NCBI GenBank assembly: GCA_001464335.1
Contig: LNEV01000005.1
Location: 62,001 to 126,000 of the forward strand
DNA length: 64,000 nt
Direction of reading: 5' to 3'
From: Rhizobiales bacterium Ga0077545
GTDB taxonomy: Bacteria; Pseudomonadota; Alphaproteobacteria; Rhizobiales; Methylopilaceae
Shown: in pieces, positions 43,241 to 51,235 of the stretch
Layout: the number at the start of each line of letters is the position of its first letter
Numbering within the stretch: position 1 is the first letter of the stretch
The notes under the pieces: model-generated
The model's input: only the letters and a program-made list of their open reading frames with translations
Databases searched by the model: none
What the model was told of the DNA's origin: nothing
Translations under genes and position numbers: made by a program

Positions 43241-43588
43241 TTAAACGAGTTCGACCTTGAACTCCTCGAAACAGTCCTTGACCGTCAGGAAGATCACTTC
43301 CTCATCGCCGATCGCCGTGATGGCGTGCGGCACGTCGGAGGGCATGTAGACGACGTCGCCAGCCTTGATGATCATCTCCTCGTCGCCGACGATGGCCTTG
43401 GCCGTGCCCTGGAGCATGTAGTTGAACTGCTCCGCATTGTGCTTGTGCATTTTCGAGCCGGTGCCCGGCGCCTTTCTGGCAAGCCCGAGGATCATGCGCG
43501 CGCCCGGCACTTTGGCGCCGACCGACGAGGTGACGTTCGGACCGAAAGCGAACTGTTTCATGTCGTCGAAACGGAAAAAGTACTTCAT
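43241..43588 (-). CDS. Cupin domain protein
   Basis: A 115-residue cupin. Motif 1 is KMHKHNAEQFNYMLQGTAK with two His and a Glu-like position as Gln, motif 2 AGDVVYMPSDVPHAI. It precedes tctC by 46 bases and follows the dihydroxyphthalate-decarboxylase-like gene by 12 bases, within one operon. It is related in layout to the cupin at 38538-38936. Function unknown; perhaps an isomerase or dioxygenase step on the transported carboxylate. Confidence 0.85.
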   Translation of the reverse strand: MKYFFRFDDMKQFAFGPNVTSSVGAKVPGARMILGLARKAPGTGSKMHKHNAEQFNYMLQGTAKAIVGDEEMIIKAGDVVYMPSDVPHAITAIGDEEVIFLTVKDCFEEFKVELV

Positions 43589-43600
43589 GTCGTTGTCCTG

Positions 43601-44590
43601 TTAGGTGTCGAGCAGGGTGTCCGCGAAAAGTTCGTCGACTGCGACGTGACGCGCCGCCAGAGATTGATCGTAGGAGTAGCGGCAGAGCGCCTCGAGCGTC
43701 GCGCGGTTGGCGTTGACGCCATACGGCCAGAAATCCGCGCCGAGCGCCGCTTTCGTTTCGGCAAGCTCAACGCCGAGCCAGGGCAGCATCAAGGGATGCG
43801 TCGCTGCATTCGCCATGGCTTCGAGGCGCCGATAGCCGATATCACGGGCGCCGACAAAGACCTCGTACAGGCGCTTCGGAAGATCGGGCGCCGCCTCGAC
43901 GAGGGCCCGGCGCACGGCGACAAGATGCATGATCGGGAAAACACCGCTCTCGTCGAAATATTGCCGCTCGGCCGCTTTCGTGTCGGGGAACAGACGCCGG
44001 ACCGGAGCCGATCCCTCGCGGAAGCAGAGCGGCGGCTCGGGAGCGAGAACCGCGTCGATCTCTCCCCGCGCCAGCAGCTCGTTCAGCGTCACGCTGTCGC
44101 CCGCTGGACGGATGTTCTGGCCGGGACCCGGTTCGATCTTGATGCGTTCCTTGCGCCCAGCGACGTTCAGCCCCCCGGTGACATAGTCGACGTCCCGGTG
44201 ATCGAGACCGAAGCGCTCCTGCAGGATGCCGCGGATCCACAGACCCGCCGTCATCTGGAATTCGGGGGTGCCGATCGTCCGGCCCTTCAGATCGGCGGGC
44301 TTCTCGATGCCGCGGTCGGACCGCACGTAAATCGAGTCGAAGCGGAAATGCCGCGAAAGAAACACCGGCAGCGCGACATATTCGGACGCGCCGCGCGATA
44401 GTTGCACGACATAGGAACTCGCCGACAGCTCCGTGACATCGAACTCGGCGCGCTTCAGGGCGCGCGGGAAAATTTCCGGTGGCGGCAGATTGATGGCCGA
44501 AAGAACCGCCCCGTCCGGCTTCGCCTCCCCGGTGAAGATGGCATCGGTGCGGTCGTTTCGGCCGCAGGCGAAGGTCAGGATCTGGCTCAC
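43601..44590 (-). CDS. 4,5-dihydroxyphthalate decarboxylase-like protein
   Basis: A 329-residue protein of the 4,5-dihydroxyphthalate decarboxylase family, which has a periplasmic-binding-protein fold but no signal peptide here. Recognisable stretches: FDVTELSASSYVVQLSRG, VYVRSDRGI-like IYVRSDRGIEKPADLKG, RTIGTPEFQMTAGLWIRGIL, LAPEPP and IMHLVAVRRALVEAAPDLP. GTG start overlaps the FAH stop by 4 bases (GTGA). No phthalate dioxygenase is near, so the substrate may be another carboxylate; decarboxylase activity is a family inference. Confidence 0.83.
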   Translation of the reverse strand: MSQILTFACGRNDRTDAIFTGEAKPDGAVLSAINLPPPEIFPRALKRAEFDVTELSASSYVVQLSRGASEYVALPVFLSRHFRFDSIYVRSDRGIEKPADLKGRTIGTPEFQMTAGLWIRGILQERFGLDHRDVDYVTGGLNVAGRKERIKIEPGPGQNIRPAGDSVTLNELLARGEIDAVLAPEPPLCFREGSAPVRRLFPDTKAAERQYFDESGVFPIMHLVAVRRALVEAAPDLPKRLYEVFVGARDIGYRRLEAMANAATHPLMLPWLGVELAETKAALGADFWPYGVNANRATLEALCRYSYDQSLAARHVAVDELFADTLLDT

Positions 44591-45459
44591 GCCGCACCCG
44601 GAACTGTGACATCGGCTTCGGAAACAACTTCGTTGCGCAGAATGCCGATCCCGTCGATCTCGACTTCCACCACATCGCCCGGCTTCATGTAGACGGGGGG
44701 CTTTCGTGCCGTACCGACACCACCCGGCGTTCCGGTGATGACGACATCACCTGGAAGCAGCTCCGTGAAGCTGGAAATGTAGGAAATCAGGTACGGGACG
44801 GTGAACAGGAAGTCGTCAAAGCCGGCATTCTGCATCACCTGGCCATTGAGGCGCGTCGTGACCGAATGGCTGGCCACATCGCCGAACTCGTCGGGCGTGA
44901 CGAGCCACGGACCGAAAGCGCCTGTTCCCCAGAAATTCTTGCCCGGCAGGAACTGGTGTGTGTGGCGCTGGAAATCGCGCAGGCTTCCATCGTTGTAACA
45001 TGAATAGCCGGCGACGTGATCGAGTGCGGTTTCCTCCGGAATGTACCGGCCGCCTTTGCCGATCACGAAAGCAAGCTCTCCCTCGTAGTCGAGCTTGTCG
45101 GAGACACGCGGAAGAATCATCGGCTCGTCATGGCCGATCTGGCTGCGCGGCGTGCGCGGGAACAAAGCCGCGTATTGCGGCATTTCGCGGCCCATTTCCG
45201 CAATGTGCTTGGCGTAGTTGAGCCCGACACAATAGATCATGTCCGTATCGGGAAGGAGCGGCGCAAACCTGAGGCCGTCGAGCGGAATGCGCGGCGCGCC
45301 GGCAACCGCCTTCTCCCCGGCGGCAACGCCACCATCCTCGAGCATGCCGCGCAGGCTCTTCCATCGGCTGTCCGAGGGACCACCGAGAACCGCCACTTCG
45401 TCGCCGACGACTGCACCGAACGACACTCCTTCGGCGGAACGATACGAGACAAACTTCAA
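44587..45459 (-). CDS. Fumarylacetoacetate hydrolase family protein
   Basis: A 290-residue FAH-fold hydrolase/lyase. Metal-binding residues are in YEGELAFVIGKGGRYI (Glu-x-Glu) and an Asp in the FGPWLVTPDE block; GDVVITGTPGGVGTARKPP is the family C-terminal signature. It would cleave a C-C bond of an acylpyruvate-type intermediate or hydrolyse a related compound. The start is TTG at 45459, supported by AAGGAGG ending 6 bases upstream. It opens the six-gene minus-strand operon running to the PrpD-like gene. Confidence 0.9.
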   Translation of the reverse strand: MKFVSYRSAEGVSFGAVVGDEVAVLGGPSDSRWKSLRGMLEDGGVAAGEKAVAGAPRIPLDGLRFAPLLPDTDMIYCVGLNYAKHIAEMGREMPQYAALFPRTPRSQIGHDEPMILPRVSDKLDYEGELAFVIGKGGRYIPEETALDHVAGYSCYNDGSLRDFQRHTHQFLPGKNFWGTGAFGPWLVTPDEFGDVASHSVTTRLNGQVMQNAGFDDFLFTVPYLISYISSFTELLPGDVVITGTPGGVGTARKPPVYMKPGDVVEVEIDGIGILRNEVVSEADVTVPGAA

Positions 45460-45517
45460 GACACACCTCCTTCAACGCCCCGAAAGTTGTAACGCGACCG
45501 CGAAGGCCCGCGCAATA

Positions 45518-45563
45518 GTTTATATATTTATATATTTGACATCCCGTCCCAGCCCGCTAGGCT
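45518..45563 (+). promoter_or_regulatory. Promoter and shared 13-base motif, site 2
   Basis: GTTTATATATTTA at 45518-45530 is identical to site 1 at 38995-39007. Directly after it are TTGACA (45536-45541) and TAGGCT (45558-45563), a sigma70-type -35/-10 pair with a 16-base spacer, reading toward tctB at 45603. The motif would thus sit as operator or UP element just before the -35 box in the divergent region. Confidence 0.5.
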
Positions 45564-45602
45564 CGCGTTCAACAAAGCAAAAACTTCAAGGGGAGCCCCT
45601 GG

Positions 45603-46070
45603 ATGGGCAAAACGCTCGCGATCGTTTGCGCGGCACTTGCTGCGACCTACCTCATTCTCAGTTCGATGATTCCGGTGCGCGGGATGGAAGATCCGGTGGG
45701 GCCGCGGATGTATCCGCTGCTGCTCGGCGGCGGCATGCTCATCATCGCAATGATGCTCTGGCTGGAGACGCGCACTGCAATACCTGTCTCCACGCCATCG
45801 GCCGCACCGGACCCCGAACTCCGTCGCCGCCAACGCCTCGGCGTGTTCGGCGCTGGCGCAGCTGCGCTTGTCTATGCGGCCACGATGGAAAGCGTCGGCT
45901 TTCTCGTAACGACATTCCTTCTGATGATCGGCATGCTGACCGCGTTCAACCGCGGCAAGCACCTCACGAACCTGCTCGTGGCCGCCGGCACCTCGTCCGT
46001 TCTTTATTACGGTCTCAAGAAATTTCTCGGCGTGCCGCTCCCGGCGGGCCTGTTCGGCTTCCTGGGCTGA
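45603..46070 (+). CDS. TTT transporter small permease subunit TctB
   Basis: A 155-residue membrane protein with four hydrophobic segments and the TctB-typical GPRMYPLLLGGGMLIIAMM near residue 37. It precedes TctA by 10 bases. Together they form the membrane part of a secondary carboxylate importer; the binding protein is likely the divergent TctC at 42217-43194. Confidence 0.9.
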   Translation: MGKTLAIVCAALAATYLILSSMIPVRGMEDPVGPRMYPLLLGGGMLIIAMMLWLETRTAIPVSTPSAAPDPELRRRQRLGVFGAGAAALVYAATMESVGFLVTTFLLMIGMLTAFNRGKHLTNLLVAAGTSSVLYYGLKKFLGVPLPAGLFGFLG

Positions 46071-46080
46071 GGACACACAC

Positions 46081-47604
46081 ATGGATGCTCTGCCTTATGT
46101 GATCAGCGGCTTCGAAGTCGCGCTGCAGCCACACAATCTGATGTTCGTGTTCGTCGGCACGTTGCTCGGGACCATCATCGGCATCCTCCCCGGTATCGGC
46201 GCGACGGCGGGCATCGCCCTGCTCCTTCCGCTGACGTTCGGTCTGGAGCCTGTCTCCGCCCTCATCATGCTGTGCGGCATCTATTACGGATCGTCCTATG
46301 GCGGGACGGCCGCCTCGGTTCTCATCAACACCCCCGGCGACGGCACATCGGTCATCACCGTGTTCGATGGCTATCCCATGGCCCGCAACGGGCGAGCGGG
46401 CGCGGCGCTTGCCGTCGCGGCCGTCGGTTCCTTCGTCGCCGGTACGATCAGCGTGATCGCGCTGACACTTCTTGCGATTCCGTTCTCCAGCGTCGCGTTG
46501 CAGTTCGGCCCGGCCGAAAACTTCATGCTGATGATTTTCACCATGTCGGCTGTCGGTGCCTTCACCAGCGGTTCGCTCGCCAAAGGTATGTTCTCGGTCT
46601 TCTTCGGACTGATGATCGCGACGATCGGCATCGATCTGCAGAGCGGGCAGGAACGCTTCGTGTTTGGCGTCCCAAGCCTTCAGGACGGCGTGCCGTTCCT
46701 GTCGATCGTCGTCGGCTTCTTCGCTCTGACCGAAGTTATCTATCAGATTCAGGGCTGGTACACGGGCGACCTCAAGCCGATCCGGATCAGCGGGCGCCTG
46801 TGGTGCACGCCGGATGAATGGCGCCGCTCGATCGGACCCATCACCCGCGGCGGCATCATCGGCTTCATCGTCGGCGTGCTCCCCGGCGCCGGCGGCATTA
46901 TCGCAACGGTCATTTCCTATGCGACCGAAAAAAAGCTTTCAAAGCATCCGGAAATGTTCGGCAAGGGCGCCATCGAGGGCGTCGCCGGGCCCGAAGCCGC
47001 CAACAATTCCTCCGTCTCGGGCAATCTCGTGCCGCTGCTTACGCTCGGCATTCCGGGTTCGGGGGTAACCGCGGTTCTTCTCGGCGCCTTCATCATGTAC
47101 GGCATTCAGCCCGGCCCGCAACTGATGAAGGAACAGCCCGAGCTCGTCTGGGGGCTGATCGACAGCATGTATCTCGGCAACATCATGCTGCTGGTCATGA
47201 ACCTGCCCCTGATCGGCCTGTTCGTGCGCATCCTCTATCTTCCGTCCGGAATTCTCCTGACCGGAATTCTGGTGGTGGCCTTGACCGGCGTGTACTCCGT
47301 CAACAGCAGCATCACCGAAGTCTATCTCGCGCTCGGCTTTGCGATTGTCGGATATTTCTTCCGCAAGGCCGACATCCCCGTCGCGCCGCTTATTCTCGGT
47401 GTCGTGCTCGGCGGATTGATGGAGCAGGCTTTCCGCCAGGGCATGACGATTTCGAGCGGCGATCCGATGATCTTCCTGTCGACGCCCGTCTGCCTCATCC
47501 TCGCCGTACTGACGCTGGGGTCCTTGCTGATGCCTGTTTTCCAGCAGATCGCGGCAGCCCGCCGCGCCCGGCGTCAGGCAAACGAGGCCGTCAGCCGCGG
47601 ATGA
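46081..47604 (+). CDS. TTT transporter large permease subunit TctA
   Basis: A 507-residue TctA with about twelve helices. Both family repeats are visible: [20 protein letters not shown] near residue 30, [20 protein letters not shown] near 72, and [19 protein letters not shown] near 260 with [20 protein letters not shown]. These glycine-proline loops line the substrate path. Its stop overlaps the next start by 4 bases, coupling it to two small permease-like proteins that are not normal TTT parts. Confidence 0.95.
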   Translation: MDALPYVISGFEVALQPHNLMFVFVGTLLGTIIGILPGIGATAGIALLLPLTFGLEPVSALIMLCGIYYGSSYGGTAASVLINTPGDGTSVITVFDGYPMARNGRAGAALAVAAVGSFVAGTISVIALTLLAIPFSSVALQFGPAENFMLMIFTMSAVGAFTSGSLAKGMFSVFFGLMIATIGIDLQSGQERFVFGVPSLQDGVPFLSIVVGFFALTEVIYQIQGWYTGDLKPIRISGRLWCTPDEWRRSIGPITRGGIIGFIVGVLPGAGGIIATVISYATEKKLSKHPEMFGKGAIEGVAGPEAANNSSVSGNLVPLLTLGIPGSGVTAVLLGAFIMYGIQPGPQLMKEQPELVWGLIDSMYLGNIMLLVMNLPLIGLFVRILYLPSGILLTGILVVALTGVYSVNSSITEVYLALGFAIVGYFFRKADIPVAPLILGVVLGGLMEQAFRQGMTISSGDPMIFLSTPVCLILAVLTLGSLLMPVFQQIAAARRARRQANEAVSRG

Positions 47605-48140
47605 AAGAGACCGAAGAACCTTCCAAAGCCGGCAGTCCATACGCTTACCTCGCGCTGCCGGCCGCTTTCGGCGCGATCGCGGCGATTTTGAACTTCGGCT
47701 TTCTTGGCACCGACGGGCTTTCCGCCGGCGCATCCCAAGGGATGAAAGACCTTGTCGTCATTGGCCCGCGCATCGCCGCCGCGGTCGTTCTCGCCGCCGT
47801 CATACAGGTCTGGCTTCCGCGTGAGGGTGTCGGGAAGTGGTTCGGCAAGAAGCGCGGCCTGAGAAGTCTCGTGATTGCGTCCGCGCTCGGCCTCGTCACG
47901 GTCGGGGGCCCGTTCGCATCGTTCCCGCTGGTCGCCGCCTTGGCCGCGGCTGGTGTCGAGGCCGGGAGCCTGGTGTCCTTTCTCACAGGGTGGAGCCTTC
48001 TAGGCCTCCAGCGCCTCATTGTCTGGGAATGGCCGCTGCTGGGCGCGGAGTTCGTCAATCTTCGCATCCTCTGCTGCCTCGCCATGCCCGTCATCGCCGG
48101 AATTCTGATGCGGCTTCTGCTGCGGCGCGACCCCCGATGA
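47601..48140 (+). CDS. Small permease-like membrane protein, first of a homologous pair
   Basis: A 179-residue protein with four to five helices. Its C-terminal half (GPFASFPLVAALAAAGVEAG, then WSLLGLQRLIVWEWPLLGAE) is clearly similar to the next gene product (GGPIVSFPLILIFQSAGAG, WSVVAVHRIVSFEVPLMG). This pattern resembles YraQ/UPF0718-type permeases, here in half-size units. It overlaps TctA and the next gene by 4 bases each. It may be an exporter or an accessory for the transported carboxylate; family assignment is tentative. Confidence 0.65.
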   Translation: MKETEEPSKAGSPYAYLALPAAFGAIAAILNFGFLGTDGLSAGASQGMKDLVVIGPRIAAAVVLAAVIQVWLPREGVGKWFGKKRGLRSLVIASALGLVTVGGPFASFPLVAALAAAGVEAGSLVSFLTGWSLLGLQRLIVWEWPLLGAEFVNLRILCCLAMPVIAGILMRLLLRRDPR

Positions 48141-48622
48141 TGGCCGTCGACTACATTCTGGGCGGCGCAGCCATTGCCAGCTTCGGCTACACATTCGCGC
48201 GCGACCGGCAACGATTTCGTCAGGCCAGCATGATCGCGGCGAAAGGGCTGGCACGGCTTGCTCCGGCGGTGTGCCTTGCCATTCTCGCGGCTGCCCTCCT
48301 CGTTCCGATCATTCCGAGCAGCCTTGTCGGGCGCTGGATCGGGCCTGAGACGGGCATTGTCGGCGTTGTGATTGCGTCAATTGTCGGGGCCTTCATCCCC
48401 GGGGGCCCGATTGTCTCTTTCCCCCTCATTCTCATTTTTCAATCCGCCGGCGCAGGCACCGCGCAGCTGATCGCGCTTCTGTCGGCATGGTCGGTGGTGG
48501 CCGTGCACCGCATCGTTTCGTTCGAGGTGCCGCTGATGGGTGTGCCTTTCACCGCGCGGCGCCTCCTCGCATCGCTGCCGCTGCCCGTCCTTTCCGGTCT
48601 CATCGCTCTTCTTTTCGTCTGA
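48137..48622 (+). CDS. Small permease-like membrane protein, second of a homologous pair
   Basis: A 161-residue protein with four to five helices, homologous to the preceding one over the last ~90 residues, including the motif GG-P-x-x-SFPL and a W-S-x3-x-x-x-R-I/L-V block. ATG at 48137 overlaps the previous stop by 4 bases (ATGA); a second ATG follows at 48140. The two likely form a dimeric permease of pseudo-symmetric halves. It precedes the enolase-superfamily gene by 12 bases. Confidence 0.65.
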   Translation: MMAVDYILGGAAIASFGYTFARDRQRFRQASMIAAKGLARLAPAVCLAILAAALLVPIIPSSLVGRWIGPETGIVGVVIASIVGAFIPGGPIVSFPLILIFQSAGAGTAQLIALLSAWSVVAVHRIVSFEVPLMGVPFTARRLLASLPLPVLSGLIALLFV

Positions 48623-48634
48623 CAGGGCCTGCTC

Positions 48635-49729
48635 ATGAAAATCGCATCCATCGCCGCCTCGGTGCACCGCGTGCAAGTGCCCATGCCTCTTGTCGAAACA
48701 CGCAAGACCGGCTGGGGTTTTGTGTTCTGCGAAGTAACGACCGAAGACGGCAATGCCGGTTTCGGCCTGACCGGCAAGATGCTTCCCTTTGCTGTCGCGG
48801 ACACGCTCGAACGCGAAATCGCACCGCTCGTTCGCGGTATGGACGTGCGCGACACCGAAGCAATCCACCACATCGTCTGGCGCCGCCTGAACATGCGGTG
48901 CCAGACGGGCGCCATCGTCCATGCGCTTGCCGCCCTCGATATCGCGCTCTGGGACATTCACGGCAAAGCGGTAGGGCGCACCGTGGCGCAGCTTCTCGGC
49001 GGCTTCCGGGATCGGGCCGACACCTATTGCACGTTCGGCCTCAGCGAATATCGCGAGGACGAGCTGGTGGCCGCCGCAAGGCATTTCGCCGATCAGGGGC
49101 ACGAGGCGCTCAAAATGGTGGTCGGCGTTGCCAAGGGCGGCTGGCGCGAAGACCTTCGGCGCCTGCGTGCCGTGCGGGACGCCATCGGCCCGGACCGCGC
49201 GCTCATGATGGATGCGAATTATTGTATGAACACGTTCGACGCCCGGCTTCTCTGCCAGGCCGCCGAGGAGCTCGACATCGCCTTCTTCGAGGAACCCGTG
49301 CATCAGAACGACGCCCGGGCGCTCGCCGATCTGCGCAGAAACACCCGAATTCCGATCGCCGCCGGACAGATGGAAGGACATCGCTGGCGCTACCGTGAGC
49401 TCATCGAGCATCACGCGGTCGATGTCATCCAGCCGAACTGCTGCTATGGCGGCGGTTTCACCGACACGAGAAAAGTGTGCCACGCCGCGCAGATGTTCAA
49501 TCTTCCGCTGGCCATTGGCGGCGGCTGGCCGACCTTCAACCTGCATCTCATGGCCGGGCTGATGAATGGCGGGCCGGTCGAACTGCACATGGTGACGGCG
49601 GCGGTCTGCGATCTGCTGTTCCCGGGATCGTCCGAATTCGACGGAACGACGATGAAGGTGCCGCCGGCGGGCGGACTGGGTGTCTCGCCGGACCGCGCAT
49701 TCCTCAAGGAAACGCGTGTCGAGGCTTGA
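48635..49729 (+). CDS. Enolase superfamily (mandelate racemase/muconate lactonizing type) enzyme
   Basis: A 364-residue enzyme with the capping domain (1-120) and TIM barrel (125-330). Metal ligands: Asp193 in MMDANYCMN and Glu219 in FFEEPV; the third position reads AAGQMEGHRW, so the usual Gly-Glu is shifted to Gln-Met-Glu (Glu247). Lys160 in LKMVVG is the second strand base candidate. These enzymes abstract the alpha-proton of a carboxylate to racemise, dehydrate or cycloisomerise it. As last gene of the TTT operon it most likely performs the first step on the imported acid. Confidence 0.9.
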   Translation: MKIASIAASVHRVQVPMPLVETRKTGWGFVFCEVTTEDGNAGFGLTGKMLPFAVADTLEREIAPLVRGMDVRDTEAIHHIVWRRLNMRCQTGAIVHALAALDIALWDIHGKAVGRTVAQLLGGFRDRADTYCTFGLSEYREDELVAAARHFADQGHEALKMVVGVAKGGWREDLRRLRAVRDAIGPDRALMMDANYCMNTFDARLLCQAAEELDIAFFEEPVHQNDARALADLRRNTRIPIAAGQMEGHRWRYRELIEHHAVDVIQPNCCYGGGFTDTRKVCHAAQMFNLPLAIGGGWPTFNLHLMAGLMNGGPVELHMVTAAVCDLLFPGSSEFDGTTMKVPPAGGLGVSPDRAFLKETRVEA

Positions 49730-49909
49730 TCATACGATATGGCCTTGAAGTGAGACGTTGAGCGCGGCCCCGGCGCGCGGCCCATCCCCTGCAGAATCCG
49801 AAACACATTTCCGGCGCGATATGGCCGCGGAATGACCAAGCCGCCTTCAGCTTCTGACCATACCGGCGCTGTGAGATCACGTGATCGTTAACTGATGGAA
49901 GGAAGACAT

Positions 49910-50287
49910 ATGCGCACGATTGCAGTTCTCGCAGCCGGTGCCTCGCTCGCCTTTGCCGTGACGGCGAATGCCCAGACCACACCATCCGCCCCGCCCCCGG
50001 CCGCCCAGCCACCCGCTTCCGCTCCCGCAACGCCGTCTGCCGCTCCGGCCATCACGCGCGTCAATGTCGTGGACATCAAGGAATTGCCGGAAGCCACGCA
50101 GACCAAGGTCAATGAGGTAGTGGCACAGGGCAATGAAACCGATCTTCAGAACCTCCGCACCTCGATCGACGGCACGCCGCAGATCAAGTCGGCGCTCGAT
50201 GCAAAGGGCGTTGTCTCCGCGCACGTCATCGCCGCCAGCATGGGCAAGGACGGGACGTTGACGCTCGTGACCAAGAAGCCCAGCTGA
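49910..50287 (+). CDS. Small secreted protein, unknown function
   Basis: A 125-residue protein with a signal peptide (1-22, ending ANA), a Pro/Ala-rich linker (about 25-48) and a small C-terminal domain (ITRVNVVDIKELPEATQTKV onward). I do not recognise a family. GGAAGG stands 7 bases before the ATG at 49910; a longer frame at 49895 is less likely. The 180-base stretch before it holds no gene that I can see. Probably periplasmic. Confidence 0.7.
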   Translation: MRTIAVLAAGASLAFAVTANAQTTPSAPPPAAQPPASAPATPSAAPAITRVNVVDIKELPEATQTKVNEVVAQGNETDLQNLRTSIDGTPQIKSALDAKGVVSAHVIAASMGKDGTLTLVTKKPS

Positions 50288-50330
50288 TCTTCGCAGGCAC
50301 AGATTATTTTCAATACCGGAAACGCCAGGG

Positions 50331-50360
50331 GGCCCGACATCATTGCCGGGCCTCGCCTTT
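50331..50360 (+). terminator. Terminator of the small secreted protein gene
   Basis: GGCCCG (50331-50336) and CGGGCC (50347-50352) form a stem with a 10-base loop, followed by TCGCCTTTT. It lies between convergent genes, 44 bases after the stop at 50287. Confidence 0.6.
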
Positions 50361-50393
50361 TGATTGGCACTTACACCGCCATGCCGATGCCGC

Positions 50394-51089
50394 TCAGAAG
50401 CCGAGCAGGTTCTCCCGCACGCTGCGAAGATGCACCAAAGTTGCCTCCCGCACGCCTGCCGGATCCCGCTCCTCCATCAGATCGATGACGCGCCGGTGCT
50501 CCTCCAGAACGCGGGGGCGGCGCTCCGGGCGGCTCTGGAACCGGTGGTCTTTCAGCTTGCGCCATTCCGGCGTGTCGCGGGCCGCGTTCAGCGCCTCATA
50601 GATCGCGGTCAAAAGCGGGTTTCGGGCCGCATCGGCAATCGCCTGATGGAAACTGCGGTCGAGCGTTTCGAACTCGGCGGCCGTGCGCGCGGTCGAGAGC
50701 TTTTCGCACAAGGCTCTCAGCGCCGTCAGGTCGGATGCGGTTGTATTGACGACCGCAAGTTCCGCGATCTGCGGCTCGATCACGAATCGCGCTTCGATCA
50801 GTTTCGCCGGGCTCGCCTCCAGCCGGAACGGCATCAACATACGCACGACCGGATCGTCCGGTGTCGTGACGAAAGTCCCCCGCCCGATTTCCCTCTTGAT
50901 CAGGCGCTCGCTTTCGAGCGTCGCCAGAGCCTCGCGAACCGCCGATCGTGAAATGCCGAGACTTTCGGCAAGCGCCCTCTCCGTCGGCAGGCGGTCCTCG
51001 TGCTGCAGGCGCCCCTCATGGATTTCCGCCACGAGGAAATTCCGCACGCGCTGAGATGGCCTCAGATCCTCGGCAAGCACTGTCCGCAT
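50394..51089 (-). CDS. FadR-type GntR regulator (FCD domain)
   Basis: A 231-residue regulator with the GntR winged helix (about 12-75: LPTERALAESLGISRSAVRE, ALATLESERLIKREIGRGTF) and an FCD effector domain (about 100-220, with the metal/ligand residues of FDRSFHQAIADAARNPLL). It is divergent from an FAH-TTT operon, and two FCD-type operators lie in the intergenic region, one directly in its own leader. It is thus likely an autoregulated repressor, relieved by the transported carboxylate or a product. Confidence 0.93.
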   Translation of the reverse strand: MRTVLAEDLRPSQRVRNFLVAEIHEGRLQHEDRLPTERALAESLGISRSAVREALATLESERLIKREIGRGTFVTTPDDPVVRMLMPFRLEASPAKLIEARFVIEPQIAELAVVNTTASDLTALRALCEKLSTARTAAEFETLDRSFHQAIADAARNPLLTAIYEALNAARDTPEWRKLKDHRFQSRPERRPRVLEEHRRVIDLMEERDPAGVREATLVHLRSVRENLLGF

Positions 51090-51105
51090 GTCGCTTCCCT
51101 CCGAT

Positions 51106-51116
51106 TGGTCCGACCA
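51106..51116. promoter_or_regulatory. FCD-GntR operator 1
   Basis: TGGTCCGACCA fits the FadR-subfamily consensus TNGTNNNACNA exactly. It lies 16 bases before the regulator start codon, suited to autoregulation. Confidence 0.75.
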
Positions 51117-51180
51117 TATAAATTTGACGAAGACCGCTTTTTACGTTCTAAATCGAGCCAAATTTACGGCACCCAGCGTA

Positions 51181-51195
51181 ATTGGTCTGACCAAT
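51181..51195. promoter_or_regulatory. FCD-GntR operator 2
   Basis: ATTGGTCTGACCAAT is a 15-base palindrome containing the consensus TNGTNNNACNA (51183-51193). It lies 41 bases before the FAH-family start at 51236 and 77 bases from operator 1, a spacing that allows looping. Confidence 0.8.
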
Positions 51196-51235
51196 CTACG
51201 GAAAGATGGGGCCTCTAGCAAGGGAGAATCAACGC

